Assembly: GCA_041394905.1 (NCBI GenBank) | Contig: JAWKHJ010000002.1 | Span: 248,001-312,000 of the forward strand | Length of the DNA: 64,000 nucleotides | Source: RI-231 sp041394905 | GTDB lineage: Bacteria > Acidobacteriota > Terriglobia > Bryobacterales > UBA6623 | Direction of reading: 5' to 3' | Part shown: positions 35,767-44,988 of the stretch, piece after piece | How positions within the stretch are numbered: the first letter of the stretch is position 1 | How the letters are laid out: each line of letters starts with the position of its first letter | Notes under the pieces: model-generated | Seen by the model: only the letters and a program-made list of their open reading frames with translations | Told to the model about the DNA's origin: nothing | Databases searched by the model: none | Translations under genes and position numbers: made by a program

Positions 35767-37242
35767 ATGCGCTACGTACTCTTCGCCGCCGCCCTGCTCG
35801 TGGCGGGCGCCGCGGCGGCCCAGCGGCCTGAGCGGCCCAACTTCATCTACATCATGGCTGACGACCAGGGCTACGGCGACCTTGGCGTCCAAGGGCACCC
35901 CTACATCCGCACGCCGAACATCGACCGCATCGCCCGCGAGGGCGTCCGGTTGACGGACTTCTACGCCCAGCCCTTCTGTGGCCCTTCGCGCGCCGCGCTG
36001 ATGACCGGCTCCTACCCCGCGCGCGTCTCGCTGGCCTTTAACCACATCCCCCGGGCGCGCACCGGCATCCATCCCAACGAGATCACGATCGCGGAGATCC
36101 TCAAGAGCCGAGGCTACTCGACCGCCATTATCGGGAAGTGGCACCTGGGCGATGCGCCCGAGTTCCTGCCCACCCGCAACGGCTTCGACTACTGGTTTGG
36201 GCTGCCCTACTCGAACGACATGTGGCCCTACCATCCCAAGATCGTCGAGCGCGAAGACGAGGACGAGCGCATGCGCGCCGCCCGCAAGCGCGCCCGCTAC
36301 ACCGGCTACGCCCAATCCGACCAGACCTACCCGCTCGACTGGTTCCCGCCGCTGCCGCTGATGCGCAACGAGGAGGTGATCGAGCTCAACCCCAAGCAGG
36401 AGCTGCTCACCCAGACCTACACCGACGAGGCAATCCGCTTCATGGGCGAGCACCGCGACGAGCCCTTCTTTCTCTACGTCGCGCACTCCATGCCCCATGT
36501 GCCTATCTATCGTTCGCGCCGCTTCGAGGACAAGAGCCTGCGCGGCCGTTACGGCGACGTCGTCGAAGAGCTCGACGCCAACGTTGGACGTTTGCTGGCC
36601 GAGGTCAAGCGCATGGGCCTGGACGAGAAGACGCTCGTCGTGTTCACCTCCGACAACGGGCCCTGGATCGAGTACGGTTTCGACGCCGGTTCGGCCGGCC
36701 TGCTGCGCGGCAGCAAGGGACCCAACTACGAGGGCGGTGTGCGCGTACCGTTCGTAGCCCGATGGCCCGGACAAATCCCTCCAGGGATCGTTTCCTCCGA
36801 GATCGCCGCGAACCTCGATATTCTCCCTACTTTCGCCAAGCTCGCCGGCGGGGAGCCTCCGAGCGACCGCACCATTGACGGTCGGGATATCTGGAAGGTC
36901 CTCTCCGAGCCCGGCGCAGAGGGACCGCGCGACAGCTTCTTCTACTTCGCCGGCGGCATGAAGTATCGCGCCGAAGATGGGCCGCCCAAGAACGACCCCA
37001 CCCTCGAAGCTGTCCGCAGCGGCAAATGGAAGCTCTTCGTCAGCCCCGGAGGCCGCGACGAAGACGGCGCCCCCGACGTCGAGCCCGGCGCGCTCTACAA
37101 CCTGCTCGAAGACCCCTCCGAACGCACCGATATGGCCGACAAAGAGCCTGAGGTCGTCGAAAGGCTCCGCAACATGGCGAAGAACTTCAACAATGGCCTG
37201 CGGGAAGACACCCGTCCGCACGGCACGCTCGCCGCGCGTTAG
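35767..37242 (+). CDS. Exported arylsulfatase-type sulfatase
   Basis: 491 residues from ATG 35767; a TTG six bases upstream is less likely. Signal peptide RYVLFAAALLVAGAAAAQ. Motifs: NFIYIMADDQGYGDLG (metal Asp pair), FCGPSRAALMTGSYPAR (formylglycine Cys in C-x-P-S-R), YSTAIIGKWHLGD, VVFTSDNGPWIEYGF, and a C-terminal ALYNLLEDPSERTDMADKEP. It belongs to the arylsulfatase A-like branch, different from the iduronate-sulfatase-like enzyme at 13-15 kb. Substrate probably a sulfated polysaccharide fragment or aryl sulfate. The gene has no partner; folP follows 24 bp later. Confidence 0.92.
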   Translation: MRYVLFAAALLVAGAAAAQRPERPNFIYIMADDQGYGDLGVQGHPYIRTPNIDRIAREGVRLTDFYAQPFCGPSRAALMTGSYPARVSLAFNHIPRARTGIHPNEITIAEILKSRGYSTAIIGKWHLGDAPEFLPTRNGFDYWFGLPYSNDMWPYHPKIVEREDEDERMRAARKRARYTGYAQSDQTYPLDWFPPLPLMRNEEVIELNPKQELLTQTYTDEAIRFMGEHRDEPFFLYVAHSMPHVPIYRSRRFEDKSLRGRYGDVVEELDANVGRLLAEVKRMGLDEKTLVVFTSDNGPWIEYGFDAGSAGLLRGSKGPNYEGGVRVPFVARWPGQIPPGIVSSEIAANLDILPTFAKLAGGEPPSDRTIDGRDIWKVLSEPGAEGPRDSFFYFAGGMKYRAEDGPPKNDPTLEAVRSGKWKLFVSPGGRDEDGAPDVEPGALYNLLEDPSERTDMADKEPEVVERLRNMAKNFNNGLREDTRPHGTLAAR

Positions 37243-37266
37243 CGCCTTTGGGACAATAGGCGCTCG

Positions 37267-38087
37267 ATGGCTGCCTCGTTGCTCCTACCGCCGCCCGGCC
37301 GGACCTTCGTCATGGGCGTGGTCAACGTCACGCCGGACTCCTTCTCCGACGGCGGCCGTTTTCTGCGTTTCGACCACGCCGTGGGACATGCCTCTGGAAC
37401 TGATCGAGCAAGGAGCGGACCTGCCTCGACATCGGCGGCGAGAGCAGCCGCCCGGGCTCGGACCCAACCTCGGAGGCGGAAGAGCTCGAGCGCGTAGCCC
37501 CGGTCATCGCCGAGCTGGCCAGGAGCGTCTCCGTGCCGCTTTCGATCGATACCTACAGCCTGCGGTGGCGCACGAGTGCTTGCGCCTTGGCGCTCGCATC
37601 GTCAATGACATCTCCGGGCTGGAGAACGAGCAAATGCGCTCCGTGATCGCCGAAGCCGGAGCATCGGCCGTTCTCATGCACATGCGCGGCAAGCCAAAGA
37701 CCATGCAGCTTGACACCAACTACGACGACGTGGTGCGCGAGGTCGGTGAATACCTCACGCCAAGCCGAGACTGCGCGCAAGGCCGGCATCGCGGATGTGG
37801 CGGTCGACCCCGGCCTAGGCTTTGGGAAAACCGCGGCGCAGAACTTCGAAATACTACGCCGCCTCGACGAGCTCGCAGATCTCGGCGCTCCATTACTCGT
37901 CGGCCCTTCGCGCAAGTCCTTTCTGGGCAGCTTGCCCAGCCGCTTGCCGCCCGACGAGCGCCTGGAAGGTACGATTGCAGCCTGTTGCGCAGCCGCCCTG
38001 AAGGGCGCGCGTATCCTTCGCGTCCACGATGTGCAAGCGTGTAAGAGAGCCTTGGAGGTGATCGACAGGCTCCAGGCGAGCGAGTAA
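37267..38087 (+). CDS. folP: Dihydropteroate synthase, frameshifted
   Basis: Three frames together give a full-length enzyme of about 270 residues. Pieces: FVMGVVNVTPDSFSDGGRFL (pterin/metal site), an indel near 37385-37400, then LELIEQGAD; the CLDIGGESSRPG motif is recovered only after correction near 37425. VSVPLSIDTY and GARIVNDISGLENEQMRSVI, a further shift near 37760, then DVAVDPGLGFGKTAAQNFEI and LVGPSRKSFLG follow. FolP condenses 6-hydroxymethyl-dihydropterin diphosphate with p-aminobenzoate. An essential enzyme is unlikely to be a pseudogene with such intact motifs, so I attribute the breaks to sequence error. It begins the folP-folB-folK run. Confidence 0.88.
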
Positions 38088-38090
38088 GCG

Positions 38091-38453
38091 ATGGACCGCA
38101 TCCTCATTGCCGACCTCCCGGTGCGATGCAAGATCGGAGTCCCTGAGCAGGAACGCGCCGTCGAACAGGAGCTGCGCATTGACCTCGAGCTCTCGCTCGA
38201 CCTGCGACCCTCCGGCGAGGCGGACGACTTTGGCCGCACAGTTGACTACGCCGCGGCCAGCGGCCTCGTGCAACGAACCGCCGCCGCGCGTCCGCGCAAA
38301 CTGATCGAGACGCTTGCCGAGGACATCGCCCGCGTGGCGCTCGACAGCATGGCCATCGAAGCCGTGCGCGTCCGGATCCGCAAGCCTTCGGCGCTGGTCT
38401 CGTTCGGGGCGGCCTACGCCGGAGTTGAAATCGAGCGGCGCCGCAATGGCTGA
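38091..38453 (+). CDS. folB: Dihydroneopterin aldolase
   Basis: 120 residues, family-typical length, three bases after folP. The tunnelling-fold core is visible: RILIADLPVRCKIGVPEQER with the substrate-binding Glu, TVDYAAASGLVQ, LIETLAEDIARVAL, and AVRVRIRKPSAL with the catalytic Lys. The enzyme cleaves dihydroneopterin to 6-hydroxymethyl-dihydropterin. It overlaps folK by eight bases. Confidence 0.9.
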   Translation: MDRILIADLPVRCKIGVPEQERAVEQELRIDLELSLDLRPSGEADDFGRTVDYAAASGLVQRTAAARPRKLIETLAEDIARVALDSMAIEAVRVRIRKPSALVSFGAAYAGVEIERRRNG

Positions 38454-38905
38454 CGTCCTACTCGGGTTGGGTTCGAACGTGGGCGACCGTCAGCGAACCT
38501 CGAGCGCGCGCTCGAGTTGCTCGCAGAACATGGGCGTTTGGTCGCCGTTTCATCGACCTATGAGACCGCTCCGGTCGGCTATGCCGATCAAGGCGATTTT
38601 TGAACGCCTGCGCTTGGCTCTGGACAAAACGCTCGCCGGAAGAGCTGCTCGAAGTCTGCCACGCGATCGATCAGGCGCTCGGCCGCGTGCGGCTGATCCG
38701 CAATGGCCCGCGGACCATCGATGTCGACTTGCTGCTTTGGCGCGACGACGAAGGGAGCCGCTCCTGCGTGAACGGCGCCATCCTGCCGCACCCACGCATG
38801 CACCAACGCCGCTTCGTCCTCGAGCCTCTCGCCGAGATCGCCCCCGACTGGCTCCACCCGCCAACGGGCAAAACCATCGCCGAGCTGCTTCGGCAGCTGA
38901 CTTGA
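38446..38905 (+). CDS. folK: 2-amino-4-hydroxy-6-hydroxymethyldihydropteridine diphosphokinase, frameshifted
   Basis: The start is ATG 38446 inside the end of folB. MADVLLGLGSNVGDRQ is a textbook HPPK start. The frame slips near 38495 and again around 38545-38600. The rest is intact: SPEELLEVCHAIDQALGRVR, the active-site NGPRTIDVDLLLW (Arg and Asp pair) and LPHPRMHQRRFVLEPLAEIA. The product feeds FolP. As with folP, the breaks look like sequencing errors because conserved motifs survive on both sides. Confidence 0.88.
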
Positions 38906-38912
38906 TATCCGA

Positions 38913-38996
38913 AACCGGGCCCCGGCAGCGATGCTGGGGTTCAACGTAGAAGGACATCCAGACACAAAACCCCGGCATTGCTGCCGGGGCTCGGTT
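38913..38996. repeat. Inverted pair of near-identical hairpin units
   Basis: The unit at 38913-38941 matches the reverse complement of the unit at 38968-38996 at 26 of 29 positions. Each unit is itself a hairpin (CCCCGGCA stem). They are separated by 26 bp and sit between the convergent fol and pan-nusB operons. Confidence 0.75.
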
Positions 38997-39002
38997 TTTT
39001 TT
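38970..39002. terminator. Bidirectional terminator between folK and nusB
   Basis: Stem CCCCGGCA (38970-38977) with its complement (38982-38989), loop TTGC, followed on the plus strand by TCGG and eight T residues. On the minus strand the same stem is followed by TTTTGTG, so it can also stop nusB transcripts. Confidence 0.85.
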
Positions 39003-39032
39003 GGGGGACGCGCGCCGCTTTTGCGAACGCCC

Positions 39033-39473
39033 CTACGGCGTCGCGCGCGCTGCTTCTTCCTCGAGCGTCTTGCGGATCGCGTCCAGCACGCCGTTCAAGA
39101 AGCGCGCCGACTGATCGCCCGAGTACCGCCGCCCTAGCTCGAGCGCTTCGTTGATCACGATCGCCGGCGGCGTCTCGCCCCCGCGCATCTCGAAAATGGC
39201 CATGCGCAGGATGTTGCGGTCAACTGCCGCCATACGCTCCAGCCGCCAGTTCGCGGCATGCTTGCGAATCAGCTCGTCGAGCGATTTCGACTGCCTTGCC
39301 ACTCCTAGCAAAAGCTGGTTGGCGAAGGCGTCCTCCTTGGGTTGCTCTTCGCCGATTTCGGCCGCCAAGCCCCCCCAGAACTTGTCGATCACCTTGGACG
39401 GCTCCTCTCGGCTGGCCTCCCACTGGAAGATCATCTGCAGGGCGCGCTCACGGGCTCGATGTCGGGAAGGCAT
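39033..39473 (-). CDS. nusB: Transcription antitermination protein NusB
   Basis: 146 residues, normal NusB length. The all-helical fold is recognisable: SRHRARERALQMIFQWEASR at the N-terminus, ELIRKHAANWRLERMAAVDR in the middle, and NILRMAIFEMRGGETPPAIV with INEALELGRRYSGDQSARFL and NGVLDAIRK. NusB binds boxA RNA with NusE to prevent premature rRNA termination. It closes a six-gene minus-strand operon and follows ribH by 20 bp, the classical ribH-nusB order. Confidence 0.95.
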   Translation of the reverse strand: MPSRHRARERALQMIFQWEASREEPSKVIDKFWGGLAAEIGEEQPKEDAFANQLLLGVARQSKSLDELIRKHAANWRLERMAAVDRNILRMAIFEMRGGETPPAIVINEALELGRRYSGDQSARFLNGVLDAIRKTLEEEAARATP

Positions 39474-39493
39474 TTTGTCGTTTGTGAGAAGAG

Positions 39494-39979
39494 TTAGGCC
39501 GAGCGCAGTTTCTTGACCAGGCTCGCCATCTCGATCGCTGTCATTGCGCCGGAGAAACCGGCGTTGCCGCTCTTGGCGCCCGCGCGGTTGATCGCTTGTT
39601 CGAGCGTATCGCAGGTGAGCACACCGAACACAGTAGGCACGCCTGTGGCCGGCCCAATCGCTGCCACGCCGCTCGCCGCCGCGCCCGCCACGTGGTCATA
39701 GTGGTCGGTCTCGCCGCGGATGATTGCGCCCAGGCAGATCACCGCGTCGTACTTGCCGCTCTCAGCCATCGTCTTGGCTGCGGTCGCGAGCTCGACCGAG
39801 CCGGGCACGCGCGCGACGTCCACTTTCGAGACGTCGCCGCCCGAGCGCCGGATCGCATCGATCGCGCCTTCGAGCAGACGCTCGGTGATGAAGCTGTTGA
39901 AGCGGCTCACCACGATGGCGAAGCTCGCGCCTGCGGCGTTCAGCTCGCCTTCGAGCGTACGGTAGGATCTCTCAGCCAT
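39494..39979 (-). CDS. ribH: 6,7-dimethyl-8-ribityllumazine synthase
   Basis: 161 residues. Motifs: FAIVVSRFNSFITERLLEGA (substrate loop), VARVPGSVELATAAKTMAES, VICLGAIIRGETDHYDHVAG with the catalytic His, and FGVLTCDTLEQAINRAG near the C-terminus. The enzyme makes the riboflavin precursor and forms a 5- to 60-mer shell. Six bases separate it from the enoyl-CoA hydratase upstream; nusB follows. Confidence 0.95.
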   Translation of the reverse strand: MAERSYRTLEGELNAAGASFAIVVSRFNSFITERLLEGAIDAIRRSGGDVSKVDVARVPGSVELATAAKTMAESGKYDAVICLGAIIRGETDHYDHVAGAAASGVAAIGPATGVPTVFGVLTCDTLEQAINRAGAKSGNAGFSGAMTAIEMASLVKKLRSA

Positions 39980-39985
39980 GTTCCC

Positions 39986-40768
39986 TCAACGACCCTTGAA
40001 TTCCGGCTCGCGCTTCTCGAGAAAGGCGCGCGTGCCTTCTTTGATGTCTTCTGTCGCGCAACTCAGGCCAAACTGCGAAGCTTCCCATTCGAGCGCTTGC
40101 GGCAAAGGCATTTCCAAACCGCGATTGACGGCTTGGAGGATCAGCGCGACCGCGACGGGTCCATTCTTTAATATCTTACCTGCAATTTCCCGCGCCTTCG
40201 CCATCAACTCCGCCGCCGGGACCACGTGGTTGACCAGCCCCATGCGGTAGGCCTCGGCCGCGTCGATCGGATCGCCCGTCAGCAGCATCTCGAGCGCACG
40301 TCCGCGGCCCACGATGCGCGCCAGGCGCTGCGTGCCGCCGTAGCCAGGCACGATGCCGAGCTTCACCTCCGGCTGGCCCAGCTTTGCACCCTCCGCCGCC
40401 ACCCGTATGTGGCAGCTCATTGCCAGCTCCAGTCCGCCGCCCAACGCCCATCCGTTGATCGCCGCGATCACCGGTTTCTCCATCGCTTCGATTTGTGAAA
40501 AGACCGCCTGCCCCACGCGACCCCACTCGCGGCCCTCCATCGCGTTTAGCCCGGTCACTTGGTTGAGATCGGCCCCGGCGACGAAGGCCTTATCTCCCGC
40601 GCCGGTCAAGATCACCACCTTCACGTCCGGATTCGCCGCCAGATCGGTAAAGCACTCACCCAGTGCAGCGACTGTCTCGCGGTTGAGCGGATTGCGCTTT
40701 TCCGGGCGATTGACGGTGACTGTCGCGATGCTATCGGCGGTTTCGACCAGCAGGTTTGCGTAGTTCAT
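39986..40768 (-). CDS. Enoyl-CoA hydratase/isomerase (crotonase family)
   Basis: 260 residues from ATG 40768; the open frame extends upstream but the MNYANLLVETADSIATVTVN start fits the family. The CoA-binding oxyanion motifs are AFVAGADLNQV and INGWALGGGLELAMSCHIRV. Catalytic-position glutamates are present in LGQPEVKLGIVPGYGGTQRL. This suggests a hydratase of the short-chain enoyl-CoA type used in butyrate or fatty-acid metabolism. Its place in a pantothenate-riboflavin operon is unusual but spacing (17 bp upstream, 6 bp downstream) supports co-transcription. Confidence 0.9.
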   Translation of the reverse strand: MNYANLLVETADSIATVTVNRPEKRNPLNRETVAALGECFTDLAANPDVKVVILTGAGDKAFVAGADLNQVTGLNAMEGREWGRVGQAVFSQIEAMEKPVIAAINGWALGGGLELAMSCHIRVAAEGAKLGQPEVKLGIVPGYGGTQRLARIVGRGRALEMLLTGDPIDAAEAYRMGLVNHVVPAAELMAKAREIAGKILKNGPVAVALILQAVNRGLEMPLPQALEWEASQFGLSCATEDIKEGTRAFLEKREPEFKGR

Positions 40769-40785
40769 GGCAGCCCCTCTTGTGT

Positions 40786-41859
40786 TTATCCCTTGCGCTC
40801 GACGAGCTCCCGCCGCGAGATCCGCCCTTCCGCCGACTCCGCGTGCAGGATCGCCGCCACGATCGCTTGCCCCACTACATCCGCCGCCACCGCGCCCAGC
40901 AGGCCTAGCTTCGACGAATCCACGGCCGCGCCACCGGTCCCGAGCGCGAACACCGTATCGCCGTCGAACGGCATGTGAACCGGCCGGATCGCCCGTGCGA
41001 GCCCGTCCTGCGCCATTTGCGCCACTTTCGTGGCCTGCGCCTGGGTCCAATCCACGTTCGCGGCGACCACTACAAGCGTCGTGTTCTCGCGTGGCACTGC
41101 GGCCCCAAAGCCCAGTCCCGAGCGGATCAGCGCCGCGGTTCCGGCGAGTTTTTTGCCATCCTCGGTCAGCGCTCCGGCGAGCAACTCGCCTGTCTCCGGG
41201 TCCACCACGTCGCCCAGCGAATTCACCGCTGCCACCGCGCCGACCACCACTTCGCCCGGCAGGCGAATCGAGGCGCTGCCCAACCCGCCCTTCATCGCTC
41301 GCAGCGGCCCCAGTAGCTTGCCCACGGTCGCGCCCGCTCCCGCGCCAACATTGCCTTGTATGACCGGCTCGCTCGTCGCCGCTTTGGCGGCCAGGTAGCC
41401 GGCCTGCTTGTCCGGCCGAACCGAACCATCGCCCATCTGCAGGTCGAACAGGATGGCCGCCGGCACGATGGGCACCACGTTGCGCCCGGCGCGAAAGCCA
41501 ACGCCCTTTTCTTCGAGGTACTGCATCACCCCGTCCGCCGCCGCCAGCCCGAACGCGCTGCCGCCGGCGAGCACGATCGCGTGCGCCTTCTCGACCGTGC
41601 GTTCCGGCCGCAGTAGGTCCGTCTCGCGCGTGCCAGGCCCGCCGCCGCGCACGTCCACGCCCGTTACCGCGCCTGCTTCCGCCAGCACCACCGTGCAGCC
41701 GGTCGGCCGGCGGTCTGAAGTCCAGTGGCCCACCTTCAGCTTGGGAACATCGGTCAGCGACCCGTTCGGCTCAGTTCGTGTCCTCTCCGCCGCCGCGCTT
41801 GCCAGCGGCGCGGCAGCCGCGGCCTGCAGGATGGAGCGGCGCGAAGGATGGGTGCTCAT
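40786..41859 (-). CDS. P1-family peptidase (DmpA/L-aminopeptidase D-esterase-like), exported
   Basis: 357 residues. Twin-arginine-like signal (SRRSILQAAAAAPLASA) at the N-terminus. Family motifs: LKVGHWTSDRRPTGCTVVLA, the glycine-rich VRGGGPGTRETDLLRPE, HAIVLAGGSAFGLAAADGVM, and VVGAVAAVNSLGDVVDPETG near the autoprocessing region. These Ntn-type enzymes self-cleave into two chains and release N-terminal D- or L-amino acids. Its ATG overlaps the panC stop as ATGA, tying it to the pantothenate genes. Confidence 0.88.
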   Translation of the reverse strand: MSTHPSRRSILQAAAAAPLASAAAERTRTEPNGSLTDVPKLKVGHWTSDRRPTGCTVVLAEAGAVTGVDVRGGGPGTRETDLLRPERTVEKAHAIVLAGGSAFGLAAADGVMQYLEEKGVGFRAGRNVVPIVPAAILFDLQMGDGSVRPDKQAGYLAAKAATSEPVIQGNVGAGAGATVGKLLGPLRAMKGGLGSASIRLPGEVVVGAVAAVNSLGDVVDPETGELLAGALTEDGKKLAGTAALIRSGLGFGAAVPRENTTLVVVAANVDWTQAQATKVAQMAQDGLARAIRPVHMPFDGDTVFALGTGGAAVDSSKLGLLGAVAADVVGQAIVAAILHAESAEGRISRRELVERKG

Positions 41860-42713
41860 GCGGGCCTCAGGCTAGCATTGTCGATCAGACGCACTTCGCC
41901 AACCCAGGCGGCCAGCACCAGTCGCGCCTCCTTTTCGACGCGCGCCACTGGCCTGAGCGTTTCCGGATCCACGATCTCCACGTATTCCGGTCGGGCAAGC
42001 GGCTCGTCCGCAATCACTTCGAGCGTCAGCTCGCGGATCGATTCGGCGTCCTGCTCGCCATTCGCTACCGCTTCGGCGGCGTGCCGCAACGAGCGGCTCA
42101 ACACCGTCGCCGCCTCGCGCTGGGCGCCGCTCAGGCGGGCATTTCGAGAGCTCAGCGCCAGCCCATCGAACTCGCGCACGATCGGGACGCCCACGATCTC
42201 GACCGCAAAGTCCAGATCGCGCACCATGCGTCGGATCACCGCCAGCTGCTGGAAGTCCTTTTCGCCAAAGTAGGCCTTGTCCGGCTCCGCGATGTGGAAC
42301 AGCTTGGCTACCACGGTCGTCACCCCGCGGAAGTGCCCGGGCCGGAACTTTCCACATAACCCGTCCGTCAGCTCGGAAACCTCGACGTGCGTGACGCCTG
42401 GCTGCGGATACATTTCTTCGGGCGCCGGTGCGAACAAGCAGTCGACTCCGGCCTCCTCGCACATCGCCAGATCCTGCTCGAACGTTCGCGGATACTTTGC
42501 CAAATCCTCGGCTTGATTGAACTGCGTCGGATTCACGAACAGCGTGACCGTAGTGAAGGCGCACTCCGCCTGCGCACGGTCAATCAGCGCCCGGTGTCCG
42601 GCGTGCAAGGCGCCCATGGTCGGGACGAGGCCCACGACATCGCCTCGGCGGCGCGCCTCCCTGGAGAGTCGCCACATCTCTTCAATCGTTCTGACGACGA
42701 CGGTCTGGCTCAA
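41856..42713 (-). CDS. panC: Pantothenate synthetase (pantoate-beta-alanine ligase)
   Basis: 285 residues if TTG 42713 is the start. It overlaps the panB stop as TTGA, and the next in-frame ATG lies inside the conserved N-terminal strand. Motifs: VGLVPTMGALHAGHRALIDR (HIGH-like ATP site), VTLFVNPTQFNQAEDLAKYP, VSELTDGLCGKFRPGHFRGV, VVAKLFHIAEPDKAYFGEKD, and EFDGLALSSRNARLSG (KMSKS-like). It joins pantoate and beta-alanine through pantoyl adenylate. Confidence 0.95.
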   Translation of the reverse strand: MSQTVVVRTIEEMWRLSREARRRGDVVGLVPTMGALHAGHRALIDRAQAECAFTTVTLFVNPTQFNQAEDLAKYPRTFEQDLAMCEEAGVDCLFAPAPEEMYPQPGVTHVEVSELTDGLCGKFRPGHFRGVTTVVAKLFHIAEPDKAYFGEKDFQQLAVIRRMVRDLDFAVEIVGVPIVREFDGLALSSRNARLSGAQREAATVLSRSLRHAAEAVANGEQDAESIRELTLEVIADEPLARPEYVEIVDPETLRPVARVEKEARLVLAAWVGEVRLIDNASLRPA

Positions 42714-43513
42714 GGCTTTTCTTCCGGAAACTCGCCCGAACGCACCTCGGCCACATAGGACTCCACCGCTCGGACCGTCTCTTTGGCTAGGTTGGCGTAC
42801 AGCTTGGCAAAAGGCGGAACCTCGTCGTACAGGCCTAGCATGTCCTGCGTCACTAGCACTTGGCCGTCGCAGTGCGGTCCGGCCCCGATGCCGATCGTCG
42901 GGATGGAAAGCGCTGCCGTCACCCGCTGCGCCAGCTCGTGCGGAATCGATTCGAGCACCAGCGAGAATGCGCCCGCTTTCTCGAGCGCCAGGGCATCGGC
43001 GATCAGTCGATCCGCCTCGGGCTGCGTCTTTGCCTGGCGGCGGAAACCGCCCAGCTGGTGCACCGCTTGCGGCATCAGTCCAAGGTGGCCCATCACCGGG
43101 ATGCCGATCTCGACCAGCCGCGCGACCACTCCGACAACCGTCTCTCCGCCTTCGAGCTTCACCGCTTCCGCGCCGCCCTCTTGCAGGAGGCGAGCCGCGT
43201 TGTGAACTGCCTGCTCGAGGCTTTGCTGATAGCTCAAGAACGGCAGGTCCGCCACGATGAGCGGACGTTTTACGACGCGGCTGACTGCCGCCGCATGGTG
43301 CACGATGTCGTCGACGGTGACCGGCACGGTGGTTTCGTAGCCGAGCACGACCATTCCGAGCGAGTCGCCCACGAGCAACACGTCCACACCGGCTCTTTCG
43401 AGCAGCCGGGCGGTCAAGGCGTCGTAGGCTGTCAGCATCGCGATGCGACGGCCTTCCGACTTCCATTTCCTGAGTTGTGGGGCGCGAACTTTGCGCTCTA
43501 GAGGAGTGGACAC
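42710..43513 (-). CDS. panB: 3-methyl-2-oxobutanoate hydroxymethyltransferase
   Basis: 267 residues from GTG 43513, four bases after AAGGAC. This start gives the usual short tail before RKWKSEGRRIAMLTAYDALT. Motifs: VDVLLVGDSLGMVVLGYETT with the Mg-binding Asp, PLIVADLPFLSY, AVKLEGGE, VMGHLGLMPQAVHQLGGFR, and IGIGAGPHCDGQVLVTQDML. The enzyme makes ketopantoate, two steps before PanC. It is the first gene of the panB-panC-P1 peptidase-hydratase-ribH-nusB operon. Confidence 0.95.
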   Translation of the reverse strand: MSTPLERKVRAPQLRKWKSEGRRIAMLTAYDALTARLLERAGVDVLLVGDSLGMVVLGYETTVPVTVDDIVHHAAAVSRVVKRPLIVADLPFLSYQQSLEQAVHNAARLLQEGGAEAVKLEGGETVVGVVARLVEIGIPVMGHLGLMPQAVHQLGGFRRQAKTQPEADRLIADALALEKAGAFSLVLESIPHELAQRVTAALSIPTIGIGAGPHCDGQVLVTQDMLGLYDEVPPFAKLYANLAKETVRAVESYVAEVRSGEFPEEKP

Positions 43514-43655
43514 GAAGTCCTTTATTTTACCGAACCACCAGCCTTGCGCTTCTGCCCCCCGCCGTCTCGCGAGCTTTACCCTTGCTGAGCGGCGCGCTAC
43601 CATGACGGCTCGCTGCGTCGCCGCCGATTTAGGGCCGACGCTTCAGAGCTCGTCC

Positions 43656-44988
43656 ATGGCCTCCAACTTCGATTCCATCGGCTCCGCGCCGGAGCTCTTC
43701 GTCGACAAGCGCCGCATCGCGCGCATGGACGGCGTCGAGCTCCGCCTGCATCGCCCCAGGCCTGCCGAGGTCGCCGTGCGCTTCGATCGCCCCTGGGAGG
43801 GGCCCGTGTCCGCTTACGTCACGGTTTTTCGGGACGGCGACCGCTTCCGCATGTATTACCGCGGCTGGGCCGACGCCGAGGGCCGCGATTACACTTGCTA
43901 CGCCGAGAGCCCCGACGGCGTCACTTGGTCTAAACCAGACCTTGGCCTGGTGGAATACCGCGGCTCCAAGGCCAACAACATCATGTGGGCCGGCATCGGG
44001 GTCCACAACTTCACTCCCGTACTCGACGCCAATCCGCAGGTGCGCCCGAAGAGCGCTACAAAGCCCTCGGCCGCGGAGAGCAGAACAAGCTCTCCGTACA
44101 CGCCTTCGCTTCGCCCGACGGCCTCCATTGGAAGCCCATTTCCGACAAGCCGGTCTTTTCCGACGGCAAGTTCGACTCCCAGAACCTCGCCTTCTGGGAT
44201 CCCAGGATCGAGCGCTACCGCATGTACTTCCGCACTCCCTACGAAGGCGTGCGCGGCATCGGCGTCACCGAGTCCGACGACTTCCGCCATTGGGACGAGC
44301 CGCGCCTGATCGCGCTTGACCCGCCCACGCCGGAGCACTTCTACACCAACGCTATCACGCCGTACTTCCGCAACCCGGGCTACTACTTCGGCTTCCCCAA
44401 GCGCTTCCACCCAACGCGCAAGAAGCTCGCCGATCATGAATCCGACGGCATCTCCGAAGGCGTGTTTCTCTCCAGCCGCGACGGTTACGCCTTCGACCGC
44501 GTTTTCATGGAAGCCTTCCTGCGACCCGGCCTTGATCCTGAAAACTGGGGCGACCGCAGCACGATGCCTGCCTGGGGCTAGTGCAAACCGGCGACAAGGA
44601 GATGTCGCTCTACTACAGCCAACACTATCGCTTTCCGACCGCACACCTGCGCCGAGGCGTGTTGCGGCTCGATGGCATCGCTTCGGCAAGTGCGGGCTAT
44701 GGAGGCGGAGAGCTCATCTCCAAACCGGTCGAGTTCGAAGGCCGCCGCCTGCTGCTCAATTACTCCACCGGCGCTGGCGGATACGTGCGCGTCGAGATGC
44801 GCAACCGCTTTGGCCAGCCGCTCCCCGGGCTCTCCCTTGACGAAGCCCCGGAGCTCTACGGCGACTCGATCGCTGAGGAGTACCGCTGGCGCTCTGGCAA
44901 GGACGCCGGGTCAGCCGAAGGCGAGCCCGTGGAGCTGCGCTTCTTGCTCAAGGACGCGGACCTTTACTCCTACCGCTTCACGGCCTGA
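43656..44988 (+). CDS. Five-bladed beta-propeller glycosidase-like protein, frameshifted
   Basis: The start at ATG 43656 is tentative; ATG 43602 is in frame upstream. Three frames join into about 440 residues: GSAPELFVDKRRIARMDGVE and FRMYYRGWADAEGRDYTCYA, a slip near 44035, then YKALGRGEQNKLSVHAFASP and AFWDPRIERYRMYFRTPYEG. A second break near 44580 leads to a C-terminal beta region (YGGGELISKPVEFEGRRLLL). The W/Y-rich blades with SPDGxxW repeats resemble GH32/43/117-like propellers annotated as glycosyl-hydrolase-like. No signal peptide is evident. Its end overlaps convergent nadD by 11 bp. Confidence 0.6.

Noticed and set aside
35713..37221. 502-residue minus-strand open frame opposite the second sulfatase
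   Set aside because: The plus-strand sulfatase has a full set of motifs and a signal peptide. The antisense frame has none and starts off a non-coding edge.
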